Shown in pieces: positions 45,761 to 57,656 of a DNA stretch of 64,000 bases; positions within the stretch are counted from its first letter, which is position 1, and every line of letters begins with the position of its first letter. The stretch comes from Condylostoma magnum. Lineage: Eukaryota; Ciliophora; Heterotrichea; Heterotrichida; Condylostomatidae. Under the pieces are notes generated by a model. It saw only the letters and a program-made list of their open reading frames with translations, was not told the origin of the DNA and made no database searches. The translations under genes were made by a program, and so were the position numbers. The stretch covers positions 66,586 to 130,585 of the forward strand of contig CAKKTI010000012.1 of assembly GCA_920105805.1 (NCBI GenBank). The letters are read 5' to 3'.

Positions 45761-46093
45761 ATGGAAAACAGTATATACAAAGGCTATGTTAAGAGACCAG
45801 AGTCATTTTTTGTTCCAAGTTTTATAAGACGTAGCAATATAGGTTAGCATAGAAGGCAAAGAAGAAGTATTTTTAGTATAGATATTCAAAAATCATACAT
45901 AACAAAAGAAAATGTTCCAACTGTAATAAAACCTCATTATTCAAAGCATGTTTTAAGAGAAGTTAATAGATCAGTAACTCCTTAAAAAATCAATAGTACT
46001 ATTAACTCTAGAGAAGTACAAACTGGAGATGATTTCACTCCTAAAAAGATACAAGTATCAATTAGCATGCATAAAAGAACCTCAAGTCAATAA
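45761..46093 (+). CDS. small basic protein, 110 aa
   Basis: It starts MENSIYKGYVKRPESFFVPS followed by FIRRSNIGQHRRQRRSIFSI. Lys/Arg/Ser-rich, with no membrane segment or known domain. TAA TAA at 46091-46096 after HKRTSSQ. Divergent from the basic protein at 45569, with 191 nt between starts. Unknown function. Confidence 0.6.
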
Positions 46094-46191
46094 TAACATT
46101 GTAATCATTTTAAGTTGTATTGATTCTTTAAAACGCAACTATATTGATAATGCTTAAATATTATTTTTATTTAGGAATTTAGTATAAAAAG

Positions 46192-46264
46192 TGCGGATTG
46201 TGAGGCTCGAACTCACGACCTTTAGATTATGAGACTAACGCTCTGCCGACTGAGCTAAACCCGC
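46192..46264 (-). tRNA. tRNA-Met (CAT), elongator type
   Basis: 73 nt without intron. The acceptor stem GCGGGTT pairs with AATCCGC, including one G-T. The D arm is GCTC...GAGC, the anticodon loop CTCATAA has anticodon CAT, and the T arm GTGAG TTCGAGC CTCAC is perfect. The anticodon stem with its T-T mismatch and A37 is typical of elongator Met tRNA; initiator features are absent. No tRNA reading TAA, TAG or TGA is present in the window. Confidence 0.97.
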
Positions 46265-46513
46265 TAGTTAGTATAAGCTTAGGAATATACTATTTATTTC
46301 ACTTAGAAAATGTTAGAATGAAAAAGCTCTAATAATACCAAAGTTTATACTAAAGTTTCTCAAATTTGTTGATTAAAATATGTATATTAATAGCTGATTC
46401 AAGTGCTATTCTTTAATCAGTCTTTATTTTCTAATAATTATGGATTACTGATCATGATATAAATACTATTACTATCAAATAAGATTAAAAAATGCTAATA
46501 CTTATAAACTAAA

Positions 46514-46999
46514 ATGTTTAATTTTTTTGGGTCTTTCTTTTACTCCTGCTGCTCAATACGTAAGAAATGAAACTTAGGTTATTAAGATTTAGAAGTGAAT
46601 ATAACTATAAATGAATAAGAGAAACAAGATAAAATTATATAATAGCAGTAAAACGATCAGCCCTCTCCTTAGTCTAATTCTAAAGTAAGTTAAGATTATC
46701 AAAATACGCTTTACATACTAGATCCAAAATTTGAATCAGTGAAAGATGATAGCTAAGCAAAGTTTATTGATACTCATTTGGAATCATAGACTAGCTCATA
46801 ATCTGAAATAAATTTATTAAATGCTCATAAATAAGAGGAACAATTTTCCTTGATAAGTAATTTAGATACCAAATCGACTCAATCAAGTAATGTGTCCTTT
46901 AAGCTTAATTGGTATCCTTGTAACAGTGATATCAAGTAGGAAAATAGTAGCTCTGGAAAAAACAAAGTTTTAAGAGGCAGGAATTTACCAATAAAATAA
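46514..46999 (+). CDS. unknown acidic protein with Cys/aromatic N-terminus, 161 aa
   Basis: It starts MFNFFGSFFYSCCSIRKKWN, a short hydrophobic and Cys-containing segment that could be lipid-modified. The rest is Gln/Ser/Asp-rich and disordered (QNDQPSPQSNSKVSQDYQNT; HLESQTSSQSEINLLNAHKQ) with a conserved-looking piece SFKLNWYPCNSDIKQE. TAA 46997-46999. Unknown function. Confidence 0.58.
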
Positions 47000-47610
47000 A
47001 ACCTATGTAAATATAGTTAAAAATTGATTACATAATTTTTGTTTTTGGCTTCATATGCTTTAAATACGAGTTTAATGGTATTTATATTATTAGTAATTCA
47101 TAGTAATAAACAATTATTAAATTTATAGCATTTCAAAACAAATAAAAAATTAGATTTGGTATAAGAGTAATTTTATACAATTAATATACAAGATTTGTTA
47201 AAATTGTAGATTGAATTGCTTGAATTTTACTTATTTGATTATCTATAACTTTACAAAATTTTGGAAAATGACTGTATGATAAGATTAAAATAAAGCCAAT
47301 AGTTATAAATAAAACTACAATTTTCTAATTAGATATCATAATGTATAGAAAGACTAATATATCTCTTCAATTTTTAATATATTTTAGTTAAACAAAAGCT
47401 TTAATTTTCTTAAAGTGATAGAACTTATGATTTTTTATACAGATTTAACATAAAACTATGCAATAACTCTTTACTTAGCACATCAATAATATCTTAATAC
47501 ATACTATTTGATCAATAAAATTAAACTATGAGATTATCAAAATCAATTCTTTAATTATGATTATAATGAATTTGAAAAAAGATACAATTTAAGTTTAAAA
47601 CTTTATTTAA
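47000..47610. other. AT-rich convergent intergenic region
   Basis: About 610 nt of very AT-rich sequence between convergent genes. I see no gene. Confidence 0.55.
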
Positions 47611-47955
47611 CTATTGCTCTAGCAGATCCAAAGGCTTTAAAGCGTCGCAAAACTTGGGTATTAGGTCAGTAAGGTTGAAATACTCAAAATCCTTATATGC
47701 ATTCTAGTGCTTTTTGCTGTGTAGGCTTAACAGGTATGAATTTCTGAAAAACTTTCCACAATCTGGGGCTTGGCAAGGGTAGGGTCTTTTCAGCTTTTTG
47801 GTTTTATGATTTTCAATTTTATGTTCCCGCTTATGATACTCTTTGCAAACACTGCAATATTGGAGCAGTCTTTGTTCTCTTGGGATTGACTTGTATCTTG
47901 TATTGTAATTTGAAACAGATTATTCATCTGATATGTTCTTTTCTCTTGTCTTCAT
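47611..47955 (-). CDS. C2H2 zinc-finger protein, 114 aa
   Basis: It starts MKTREKNISDEQSVSNYNTR. A first CxxC...HxxxH cluster is LLQYCSVCKEYHKREHKIEN. A classical finger PYPCQAPDCGKFFRNSYLLS with HSKKH follows, with spacing C-x4-C-x12-H-x4-H. The C-terminus is helical and acidic (DLIPKFCDALKPLDLLEQ). It could bind DNA or RNA. TAG 47611-47613 is the likely stop. Confidence 0.8.
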
Positions 47956-49535
47956 AATAAAATGATTATAACCTTTAATTTTAGTTAAAGCAAAATTGAA
48001 GGTTTTCGGTTCAAATTTTCCCTTTTAGGCTGTATGGCAGATAATTTATGTTAATATAGTTGTTAGAAAAAATTAATAGTCAAAATAAACGATCTAAGAG
48101 CATTTAGTAAATGCTTTGTGTGTAATTATTGCTTAATAGTCAAAATAGATAGAATTTAATATATAATCATTGTTGTTATACTAAAGTTGGTTAGAATTAT
48201 GCAAAATTACAATTCTAGATAATAAGGATTAATAATTTTTGTAAGTTAATCTAAATTGTTAAATAAATGCTGAATGTAGTTAGATAAGATTAATAAAAGT
48301 AATCGATATTAACTTCAATCAATCTTGATAAAAGCTATACATTTGGTAATGGATTAACAATAGAAATTTATACAATGCTAAAACTAAAAGGTAGGTGTTG
48401 CAGTGTATTTATAATTATTTAAGATTTAAATAAGTAAGTGTAAAGCTTTATTAATTTGTATGGATTGCAAATCTTTAATGCTAAATATTCATAAGAAATT
48501 AAACATTTTTTGTACTAGAGTAACTAAAATCTGTAATAAATTTAAATGATAATCAATTCGTATTAATTAGTAGTTTGATATTAATGATAAACGAATTTTG
48601 TATTTGAACTTAACCATCAATCAGGATATAAATTGCAATATTATAAGTAGATAAATATTTTAAGTGTAGTATAATATATAGAGTTTAAATGTCAAATACA
48701 AATATCTACTTTAAATACTTTATTTATTTAGTGAGCCTTATGATGTTTATAAATATATCTACAAAGAACTTTATTACTTATTATAGACTTATGCATAAGG
48801 GGATCTCTGTTTTATTTCAATTAGTTACTCTTCTATCCAACTATTATATTAGCTTTACCAAGTATTTGATTCGATACCTTGATTAGATAGAATATACTAA
48901 AATAAACTTAACCTAGTATTCACTTTTAATTATACATTTCTAACTTAATTAAATAATATAAGGATAGCCTTATCATACCAAGCAATTTACTACAGCATAT
49001 GCTTACAATCCTTAGTATATTACCTCGATCACTCTATATGAAATATAGAATGATAAAGTAAAAGTAAACTAAAAAATATATAGTAGAAATATATGCATGG
49101 AATATATAATAAACAAAGAAATTACACACATATAGCAATTTCACTCATGAAAAGCACAATAGGAAGGATATTCATAAGCAGATCATTGAATGCATAATAA
49201 TCAAGGATATTAAAATAAACAAGAGAAATATGTTATTTAATAGAGTGAGTATTATCAATAGCAAACATTCTAAAAGGCTTTCATAGAGTAATGCTAACAA
49301 ATTTATTTTCTCATAATATAAGAGAATATGCAAGGTTGTGTAATTTTTAATGTATTAGTGATATTGTGGCATATTAACTCAAAACAAATAATATACAATC
49401 ACTGCGTTTCAATTCTCTTTATTTTGATTATAAATTACAAATTCTATGGTAAATGCAGCATCATCTCAATAAGGTGTAATATAAGAAAATATTATAATAA
49501 CCTGCAAAACAATCTCGCCAATTTTATATAAAAGA
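47956..49535. other. long AT-rich region, no supported gene
   Basis: 1.58 kb, the longest gap in the window. A hydrophobic frame from ATG 48689 (MSNTNIYFKYFIYLVSLMMF) and another from 49328 exist. Their composition is what AT-rich DNA gives by chance, so I do not call them. It may hold regulatory sequence for the zinc-finger and WD40 genes, or a decayed gene. Confidence 0.5.
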
Positions 49536-51026
49536 ATGGAAAACTGTATTGAACCAATCTTCAGAAATCTTGTCGCTGGAGTCAATTTCGAAGAATTCTA
49601 CCAAGCAAATCAGCAACATATGGGATGGCCGGATAAAAGTGAAGTTAAAAGCATTCTAAAGGGCTAAATCCTCACCTAAGACAACCTAAGAGCTCTATGG
49701 AAAAATCTTGAAAGAGTTGATCCACTCTCAAAGCTCCAAAGAACCTTATAAATTTGCAAACTATTCACAATTACTTGCTGACCTACAATAACAACCTTAA
49801 TCAATGACTTTATAAAAGAGAATGAGATGAAAGTCGAATATCTGTAATATTTGGATGATTTGGTCAAATCAAGTGATTAAGCTAAAGAAATCATATAAAG
49901 AGTGGAACCTGATGATTTGATAGGAGTACAGCTTGAATCATTTGGAGATATATCATGATAACTTCTTTTTATCAGATCAGATTGAAAATAACAAGCTAAT
50001 AGAATTCTATAATGGATTATGGGATGTTCCAGAGTAAATTCAATGAGAGCTATAGAAAAGGCTGGAGAATATATTAGACATCAAGCAAGACAACTAGAAT
50101 TATAACAAAGATAATTTGAGTAAAAGGAGTTAAAGTGGAGATAAGGAGTTATTGGTCAACATGATGATGACATATCATCAGTTTGCATTTCAAGAAGTGA
50201 ATAGCTAATAGTATCAGGTGGAGGTGATCAAGTAAGAGTATGGGACTTATAAAACCCATCTAATAGCAGAATCATTGGTAAGCATGGTGACTGTATATTC
50301 CAGGTTTGCATTTCAAGAAGTGAATAGCTAGTAGTATCATGTGGAGAAGATTATGAGATAAAATTATGGGACTTATTAGACCCATCCAGAGACAGAGACA
50401 TCGGTGAACATTATGATGAGATATACTCAGTTTGCATTTCAAGAAGTGAATAGGCGATAGTATCAGGCGGAGAAGATAAGAAAGTACGATTATGGGACTT
50501 ATAAGACCCATCCAGAAAGTTAACCATTGGTAAGCATGATAGTTCAGTAAGATCAGTTTGCATTTCAAGAAGTGAATAGCTAGTAGTATCAGGTGGAGAT
50601 GATAATAAAGTAAGATTATGGAACTTATAAAACCCATCCAAGAACACAACCATTGGTAAACATGATCGTGGTGTAAGATCAGTTTGTATTTCAAGAAGTG
50701 AGTAGCTAGTAGTATCAGGTGGAAGTGATTAGAAAGTAAGAGTATGAGACTTATAAGATCCATAAAAAAACAGAATCATTGGTTAACATAAATATAAGGT
50801 GTAATCAGTTTGCATTTCAAGAAGTGAATAGCTTGTAGTATCAGGTGGAGATGATAAGAAGGTAAAATTATGGGACTTATTAAATTCATCCAATGACAAA
50901 ATAATTGGTCAACATTATTTTGGTGTATTATCAGTTTGCATTTCAAGAAGTGAGTAGCTAGTAGTATCAGGCGGAGTGGATAATAAAGTAAAAGTATGGG
51001 AAATTTAGTTAGGTAATTTTAAATGA
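49536..51026 (+). CDS. helical-domain WD40 protein C with near-identical repeats
   Basis: About 496 aa. It starts MENCIEPIFRNLVAGVNFEE with a helical N-terminal region of about 215 residues related in layout to genes A and B (GDISWQLLFIRSDWKQQANR here; GKISWQLAKRRANCQANKKN in A). Then come seven full WD40 blades and part of an eighth. Each carries the same block SVCISRSEQLVVSGG and an KVRLWDLQ-like strand, while short loop positions differ. The end is TGA 51024-51026 after WEIQLGNFK, or TAG 51006-51008. Frame and code are clear, with TAG as Gln in SEQ of nearly every repeat. The repeat style suggests recent expansion and homogenisation. Confidence 0.9.
50182..51000 (+). repeat. 126-bp tandem repeats coding WD40 blades
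   Basis: The word TTTGCATTTCAAGAAGTG starts at about 50182, 50305, 50431, 50557, 50683, 50809 and 50935. Spacing is 126 bp (123 for the first) or 42 residues, one WD40 blade each. About 45 bp of every unit is almost identical at the DNA level, and the remaining part varies. Confidence 0.95.
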
Positions 51027-51406
51027 TTTTACTCTTAGAAACTATAATTAAAGCTTTTAAAACTTTATATTGTATTTAACTATTACCTATATAGTATTTA
51101 CTAGAATCCTTATTCGATTTTAATACAATTAGTAAGTAGGCATTTTTAAGCATATAATTTTATAAAAGTTTAATTAAACTATAAACAAACAATGTTTATA
51201 ATATAGTAACATTATGCATATTTTTTCTTTGCTTATAGCGGATGCTATCTATTGAAAGAAATGTAATTTTAATATCATCAATCTATAAGTGCTCGCAGCT
51301 GTATCTTAATACCCTTATCATGTTGCAATATCTCAATTATATTAAACATTTCTAAACAACATACTTTTGATTAGATAAGAGAATTTTGTTATAAACTCTT
51401 ATAAAA
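51027..51406. other. AT-rich intergenic region
   Basis: 380 nt between tandem genes, no gene seen. Contains the presumed promoter of the coiled-coil gene at 51407. Confidence 0.5.
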
Positions 51407-53236
51407 ATGGGAGACTCAGATCCAGTTTAATAGAGGATTTAGAAATTGGAAAAATAACTTTAAAATGTTAGAGAGCATACTAGATAATTGTTTAATGAAG
51501 ATTCAAATACTCCATCATCTACAGCTTTTGACGATTTAAGTGCATCGGCTAATTTAGAAAAACATAAAAATTCTATCTTATTCTAAAAATTCATAGCTAA
51601 AGAAAAATCTATGAATTAAGATTACTACAAGGAAGAGCCTTTACTCAGAAGTAAATAATCCCCAACACATGAGCAGAATCGCTAACCAGTATATAACTCT
51701 CCCAATAACAAAATATAAAACAACTCTTAGTAAGAACTGTCAGAATTTCAACCAAAATTATCCACAAACATGGCTAGAGAGTTAGAACAGCAAAGATCTC
51801 AAGAGTTTTAATACGAATCCCGAGAACTTTAATTCAGCCCTCCTCGCTACAGCCCAGAAGAACTTGTATAAGTATCTAATAGACCCTCATACGACCCTTA
51901 CGATAACAGTCCATAACTTGAAATTCCAAGACAAAAGAGTAAGGAAAGAAATTAAAGACGCAGTAGAAGAGTATTTGAAGATTATGAAGAATATGACCCT
52001 CTTCCGTAATAATCTTAGATGTTTCCTATGAGAGCCTCTTATCCTTAAGAAGGACCCCATATGCAACCCTTTCCTCAACAGCCTTATCATCAAATTCCAG
52101 TACAGCCTTAGTATATTCCTGTATATCCTTAAATGTACCAACCACCTATGTACTATCCACCTCATCACTGCGAGCATATGAATTATCCTTAATATAAGGA
52201 AAACGATAGATAAAGAGAAGATCTATAGGAAATCATAAACTAAAAGAACGATAAAATACTACATCTTAAACAACAATTAGAAGATTTAAGAAACGATTAT
52301 ATGCAAATGGAAGAAAAAGGATTCCATTAAAATAACAACTATGAAAAATAAGAACTTGAAAAATAATTAGAGGAAACTAATCATTAGTTATAGGCTGCAG
52401 AATAAAGACTAGCTAAAATAAGAGAAGCAGCTAGTTAAAATACTGATAGATTATTTGATTTAGAAGATCAAAACAAAATGCAAGCACATTAGATTTATGA
52501 ATTAGAACAACAGCTATAAATAGAATAATAGCAAAGAAATCTAGCTGAGAAAAGAGTAGATGAAGAAAGATAGAAATCACTTAAACTTGAATCTGATTTA
52601 CAAAGAGCTGAAAATAGGATTGTGAACTTAGATCGTTAATTAAATGATGCAAGGTCTCATAAGTAAAATACAAATACATAAGAAGTAGATTAATTGCGAT
52701 AGTAGATAAGTAGTCTTAATGAGATTATAAGAGATCTATAATAAAGTAATAGGGGATATGATAGAAATGATAGTCCAGTAAGAAGTTATTATGATGATCC
52801 AAGAGATAGTTACTATGAAAAGCCAAGGCAGTACAGTAATTAAAGAGACTATTATGATGATATTCCTATGCAGTATAAAGATCCAGAGCCTTCCAGAGGG
52901 TATAAGGCGAATATATCAACAGCAATAAGCAGCGTTTTGAAATGGGAAGAACCTGAGAGATAATCTCCTTAAAGATTATAAAATAACAATAGAAATAGTA
53001 ATGTTGTAAGAAACTTAGAAGATAAACTAATGCAACTTTAAATTGATAAGCAAAGATTAGATGGGGAATATTCAAGGATACCTTAAAGTAATAAATCAGC
53101 TGCTAGTAGAAGAAGAGAGTAAGACTTAGAGCTAGAAATTGACATTCTTAATTCAAATATTGCAAGTATTAAGAAAAAGCTGAGGAGTTATAATGTATTG
53201 AAATAGTTTAATAATTTTTCACGTTATAGTGAATAA
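51407..53236 (+). CDS. coiled-coil protein with Pro/Tyr-rich middle, about 609 aa
   Basis: It starts MGDSDPVQQRIQKLEKQLQN. Residues 60-190 are disordered. A Pro/Tyr/Met-rich patch (IPVYPQMYQPPMYYPPHHCE) precedes a long coiled coil (REDLQEIINQKNDKILHLKQ to EVDQLRQQISSLNEIIRDL). The C-terminal block LMQLQIDKQRLDGEYSRIPQ followed by RRREQDLELEIDILNSNIAS is a conserved-looking motif found in cilium or centrosome coiled-coil proteins. The end is TAA 53234-53236; TAG 53204 is an earlier choice. I infer a centriole or axoneme role from layout only. Confidence 0.73.
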
Positions 53237-53339
53237 GTTTAATAGCATTGATATATAATCATGGTATATTTAAGGCTATTAATTAATTTGTGTTGAAATA
53301 TTATTATGAAAGCATTCTACCAGAATTAACAACCAAAAT

Positions 53340-55499
53340 TCATTAAAATATCTAATCATCAATATGCTTTACCACTACAGTCCCTCTTTTTCTTGTGATA
53401 TCAGAACGCATTTGGCTTATTTCTTTAATTTTAGCTTTTGAGTTAAAAGTTAGCCTTCTCGTAAATACTCCCTAAGATTCCCAATATTCTGCATTAATCT
53501 TGATTTATTCAATGCAACTATTCTAAATCTTTTTAGAATTCAAAACCCTGTCTAAAGATTTATACAAAGGTAAAACAATAGATTTTAAAAATCCATTTTG
53601 TGATTTAGACAGCTCATTTGAGTTATTTGATACTGGCATCGAGACAGGGAGATTATTAAGTTATTCTTTCTGTATTTAATTATTGAATTCGTCAACTACT
53701 AAAAAACTTCATTTAGTATGTAATTCAGTTGATTTAGCACCGTGGCCTAAATCAGCGCATTTTATTATCATTTAAAGTACATCTATGTAGTCATGTTCTT
53801 TTAAATCTTTTACAGTATATTGATTAAACTTAGTATTAAATCCAGAAATAATATCAAAGTGCTTGGCCATATCAGTAGCTAAAATTAACTATATCACTAT
53901 TAATCTAATTGCTTTAAAACTATCTCTATCAATATGCTACAAGAAATTACAATTTATATCTTACAATTAAGAAAATAAGATACTACAATGCATCATTTCA
54001 AGCACTTATATATCATTATCTGATTAAAACTTACATTGAATTGCAACAGGATCTCCAATGCTAATTAAAAATCTACTAGTAACTCCAAAATGTCCTACAT
54101 CATGACATGAGGAAGCTAAAATACAGGCTAATATTTACATACGATCTAACTAGTAATAGAATTAGGAATTATTAAGCAAAAACATCATTGATGCTAGTAC
54201 ATCTGCTCCGTGTATATTGTTATGATAAGGATTTGGCAGGTACTTTCTTTCAATCTAAGTAAAAAAGGCTATTGTTTTATCTTTATCGAATTATTTCAAT
54301 AGTTTTTTTTCCTGTAAAAGGTGGATTGCTATTTAAGTTATTGGAGTATTTTCTGTTATTTCTGCTATTAAAAAAGTATCTTAATTCCACTCTCGGCCTA
54401 CAGTATTCAAAATTCCTTGTATAGTGCTTGTAGTATTAAACGAAATAAATTCTTAAGTTGAGGATTTGTGAGTAATTTTATAAGGAGATGATATTTCTGA
54501 CTTTAAAAGATTTTTCTTTTTTATTGTCATTAATTTTTTCAGGGTTTGCTTATCTTCATTGTTTATATCAAGCAATTGATTAACTAATATTTTTTCTTCA
54601 TTGTCAAGATTTTCAATGACGCTATTGTATTTGATGGTATATAAGCTTTTGCCTTTTCTTAGTAATTTTAACGATCTATCGATTGTTTCAGTCAATTTTT
54701 CCTTTAAGATTGATAATTTCTTAATTTGTGATTATTTTGTAATTAGTAAGGTTTATTTTCTTATACTATTAAGACTTCTTTTCAGTTCATCTGCTGGTGA
54801 GCTGAAGGATTCAACAGGTTTATTAATATAATCAACTTCTTCCTCTTATTCAACTTGAATACTGCTCTATAAAATAAGTGTTTACAACTTTCCTGCACTG
54901 TAAGCTAAAATGATTAAGTTTTCTAGTAGTATATAATAAGTATTTCCTTCGAACAATGCCTAGCATATGACATTTACTGTAGTTATACCCAGTACCACGA
55001 TTATGTATTATTTAACTTAAGGTGTCAGTTCATCTGTATATAAAATCAATGTAATCAAAATTCCTGGTAAAGAAATTACTTCTTCTGCTTGGTCTTCCTC
55101 TAAAATATAAAAAAAGCAGGAATTTTACAGAATCATCAATACACAGATGAATCAAATCGAAAAACTTCCTAATATTTGTAAATTCCCCTGAACTAATCTC
55201 TAGTAAAAGATTCTAATTCCTGTAAAAATGAGTATAATCACAACAAAACAAGCAATCTTTAGAATTAATAATCATAATCCTTAATGCTAAATAAATTCTA
55301 TGATAGCTAAAGTGATATAGACAATAGTTGTAGCTGATACTCATATTATAGCTTAAATGCTCTCTAATCTTTTTGATTCTTAGGCTTAATTTAGCTATTG
55401 AGTTTAGCCTGTTTTAAGCTGAGCTTATTCCGATTGTTTATTAATTTTATCATAAGAAGTAGATATTTAAGCTTACTCGGCTATACCAATTTAACTCAT
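53340..55499 (-). CDS. membrane-anchored 3',5'-cyclic-nucleotide phosphodiesterase (class I)
   Basis: 719 aa. It starts MSQIGIAEQAQISTSYDKIN, followed by about six membrane spans within residues 45-230 (VSATTIVYITLAIIEFI; IACFVVIILIFTGIRIF). A coiled linker leads to the catalytic domain at about 400-660. Metal-site motifs are YHNNIHGADVLASMMFLLNN, SCHDVGHFGVTSRFLI, LILATDMAKHFDII and IIKCADLGHGAKSTELHTKW, and the Gln-switch region SQNGFLKSIVLPLYKSLDRV is present. It hydrolyses cAMP and/or cGMP; substrate choice cannot be read here. The end holds TAG, TAA and TGA within 15 nt (53340-53354). Confidence 0.92.
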
Positions 55500-55992
55500 A
55501 TTTTTAATTACATGAAGAGTAGAACTATTTTACTATGATAGTTATGTTATAATTTGATGTGCATTACCTATGCCTTAGGGGCTGATAACATACTTTAGGG
55601 TATAATTTAGCTTTTATTATATACTTTGATAATTTTAAAGAAATATCACAAGCTAACTAGAGAATACACTCCTTTTCCTTAACAATTCTACATCTAAACC
55701 AAAACTCATGAGTAATAGCTTATAAAACTACTCAATAAATCTTTAAAAACTAATAAAGATACTTAAAATTTTACAAAGTTATTAAATTCACTTAACAACT
55801 AATCTAATCTCCAAATTCCTTACAACTACCAAAATTTAACTGATTATACACTAAATAATCCCCTACACCCTAACTGCAATATAATAATCCTACTTCTGAC
55901 AAGAAACCCCTAAAAACTTCCATAATACCAAAATTTACTTCCCAACTACCCTACACTTAAAACCTAAAAACCTGAATTCAACTCAAAAAATT
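55500..55992. other. AT-rich intergenic region
   Basis: 493 nt between two minus-strand genes. Rich in CTTAAT/AAATC runs, no gene seen. Confidence 0.5.
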
Positions 55993-56640
55993 TTACATTA
56001 TAAACTCTTGTGAATCCTTCCACACCTTATAATGTGAAGTTTGCTTCCAGAGATGATAGAACTCTTAAACTTCCATCATAGACTTAGTCCCAATAAATTT
56101 CTAAATTCTAGGAAACTCTTCTCCGAATGCACATAGCCCACACTCAAATATAGCGATTTCTTTAGGACTCCACTTTTCTTTCTATGAGTTACCATATGCA
56201 ATATCTCTGCGTAAAGGCGACACAAGCTATGCTAGGAAATTAGTCCCAGGTGTAGGCCTACCCCGCTTCCTCTGCTCTTACATATCTTTTCGTTACGTGA
56301 TGGTTTAATCGCTATAATAGAGCATTGAGACCATTGCGAGGTAACTTTCGAAGGCGTTCAGTTAGCGCGCTGACTTAGGATTTCCCTTCTATTACTGATT
56401 AGATGTAGTGAGTCATCTTCTTGTGGCTCTCTGGAAAATTATAGGAGACAAAGGCTTCCATTTTGGGTCTATATTGCTTTCCCTGTTTAGATCATACCCA
56501 CTTTCAGAATCAAGGCTTTCCTCGGCGGATGTCCAGTCTAATAGTTCTATGATTGATTGAGGCTCTTGAACCTCGTCTTAAGGCTTGGGCTAGGCCCCGT
56601 TGCGTGTTATGGGTTTGGCCTTGCGTATAGGAGTTGTCAT
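55993..56640 (-). CDS. SANT (Myb-like) domain protein, 215 aa
   Basis: It starts MTTPIRKAKPITRNGAQPKP. The C-terminal 65 residues KEKWSPKEIAIFECGLCAFG, FPRIQKFIGTKSMMEVQEFY and HLWKQTSHYKVWKD form a SANT domain of the MIER/MTA/RCOR kind, where W...FE.GL..FG..F..I....VQEFYxxWK is typical. Such proteins usually bind histone tails or deacetylase complexes. The middle helix ESYLAMVSMLYYSDQ could be a partial ELM2-like region. TAA 55993-55995. Confidence 0.8.
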
Positions 56641-57303
56641 GATATATTATATAGCCATATTTCCAATTTGAGATTTTTGGGGGGTGATTTAGCACTGGGG
56701 GAAGTGTTTGAAGGGTGATGGTTTTGCTGGATTTGAGGGAATTGGTGGGGAATTAAGTAAAAAATTGAAATTCTTGAGGGTTTTTGCATTGGAGTTTCAG
56801 GGTTGGTCTGAAGATAGGTTAATGGCGTTATTGCGTATTTTGGATATTAGGCTAATTGGAAAATAGTGCTGCTTATCTTTTAGTTATTATTATGTAAAAT
56901 TTTGGCTATTTTAAAATATTCAGTATATGCCTAGGAATTTTTGTAGTAATTTTAATGCTTTTTCAGGGTTGTTGTAGTAGATTATAAAAATCAATGTGAG
57001 TTAGAGAAAGGGTTTTAGACTGATTGTTTTGTGTATTAATCGAGTATTATGCGCAAAATTTGTAGATGTTAACATTTAATATTTTCCTTATAAATACAAT
57101 CGAGCAGTAATTGGATTTCAAAAGCTTATATTTTAACTAGAAATCCTGATAAAGCGCACCCAAATTCACATATTACACAAAAGCTAAATAAAGTTGAAAT
57201 TTAACCTTTAAGTACTACACAATCCCCGACATACATATACCCAAATGCACATTAAACTACATCTAATAAGCCCTTTTATAACAACTCAAATAATCAATAA
57301 CTA
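56641..57303. other. intergenic region with G-rich plus strand
   Basis: 663 nt between the SANT gene start and the eL33 stop. Bases 56670-56830 are G/T-rich on the plus strand, an asymmetry unlike its surroundings. The rest is AT-rich. No convincing gene on either strand. Confidence 0.5.
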
Positions 57304-57642
57304 CTAAACTTCAACAGGTGGTCTGAAAGGATAAAGCATAACCTGTAGAGGAGCTCCAATAGACGCAGCAGGTAAATTTTTATTGAACTTAGCTCTTACC
57401 AGTCCATTATTCCCATGAGCTCCCATCACCTTACCCCAGATATAACGCTCCTTCTTGCCGTCTTTTTTACTTTTTGCCTTGTATGGAAAAGCTACTCTCT
57501 TTCCTAGGTACCATAAAGCATCTTCTCTAGTCTTTACGCCTTCGATTTTAACCAGAGTTTGTTGCTCTTATTGTGTAGACTTGGATCTTCTAAATGAAAG
57601 AAACACTGCTCTGCTATATAGGCGTCCTGATCGCTTTACCAT
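57304..57642 (-). CDS. RPL35A: large-subunit ribosomal protein eL33 (RPL35A)
   Basis: 112 aa. It starts MVKRSGRLYSRAVFLSFRRS. The family core is EGVKTREDALWYLGKRVAFP, YKAKSKKDGKKERYIWGKVM and GAHGNNGLVRAKFNKNLPAA, ending SIGAPLQVMLYPFRPPVEV. Length and order match eL33 of the 60S subunit. No intron. TAG TAG at 57301-57306. The codon usage is less AT-rich than in its neighbours, as expected for a highly expressed gene. Its ATG is 14 nt from that of the divergent gene at 57657. Confidence 0.97.
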
Positions 57643-57656
57643 TTTTACTATTTTTA

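Noticed and set aside
48689-49531. Two short hydrophobic frames in the 1.58-kb gap
   Set aside because: Composition (Ile, Leu, Phe, Tyr, Asn) is what AT-rich DNA encodes by chance, and there is no motif or upstream context.
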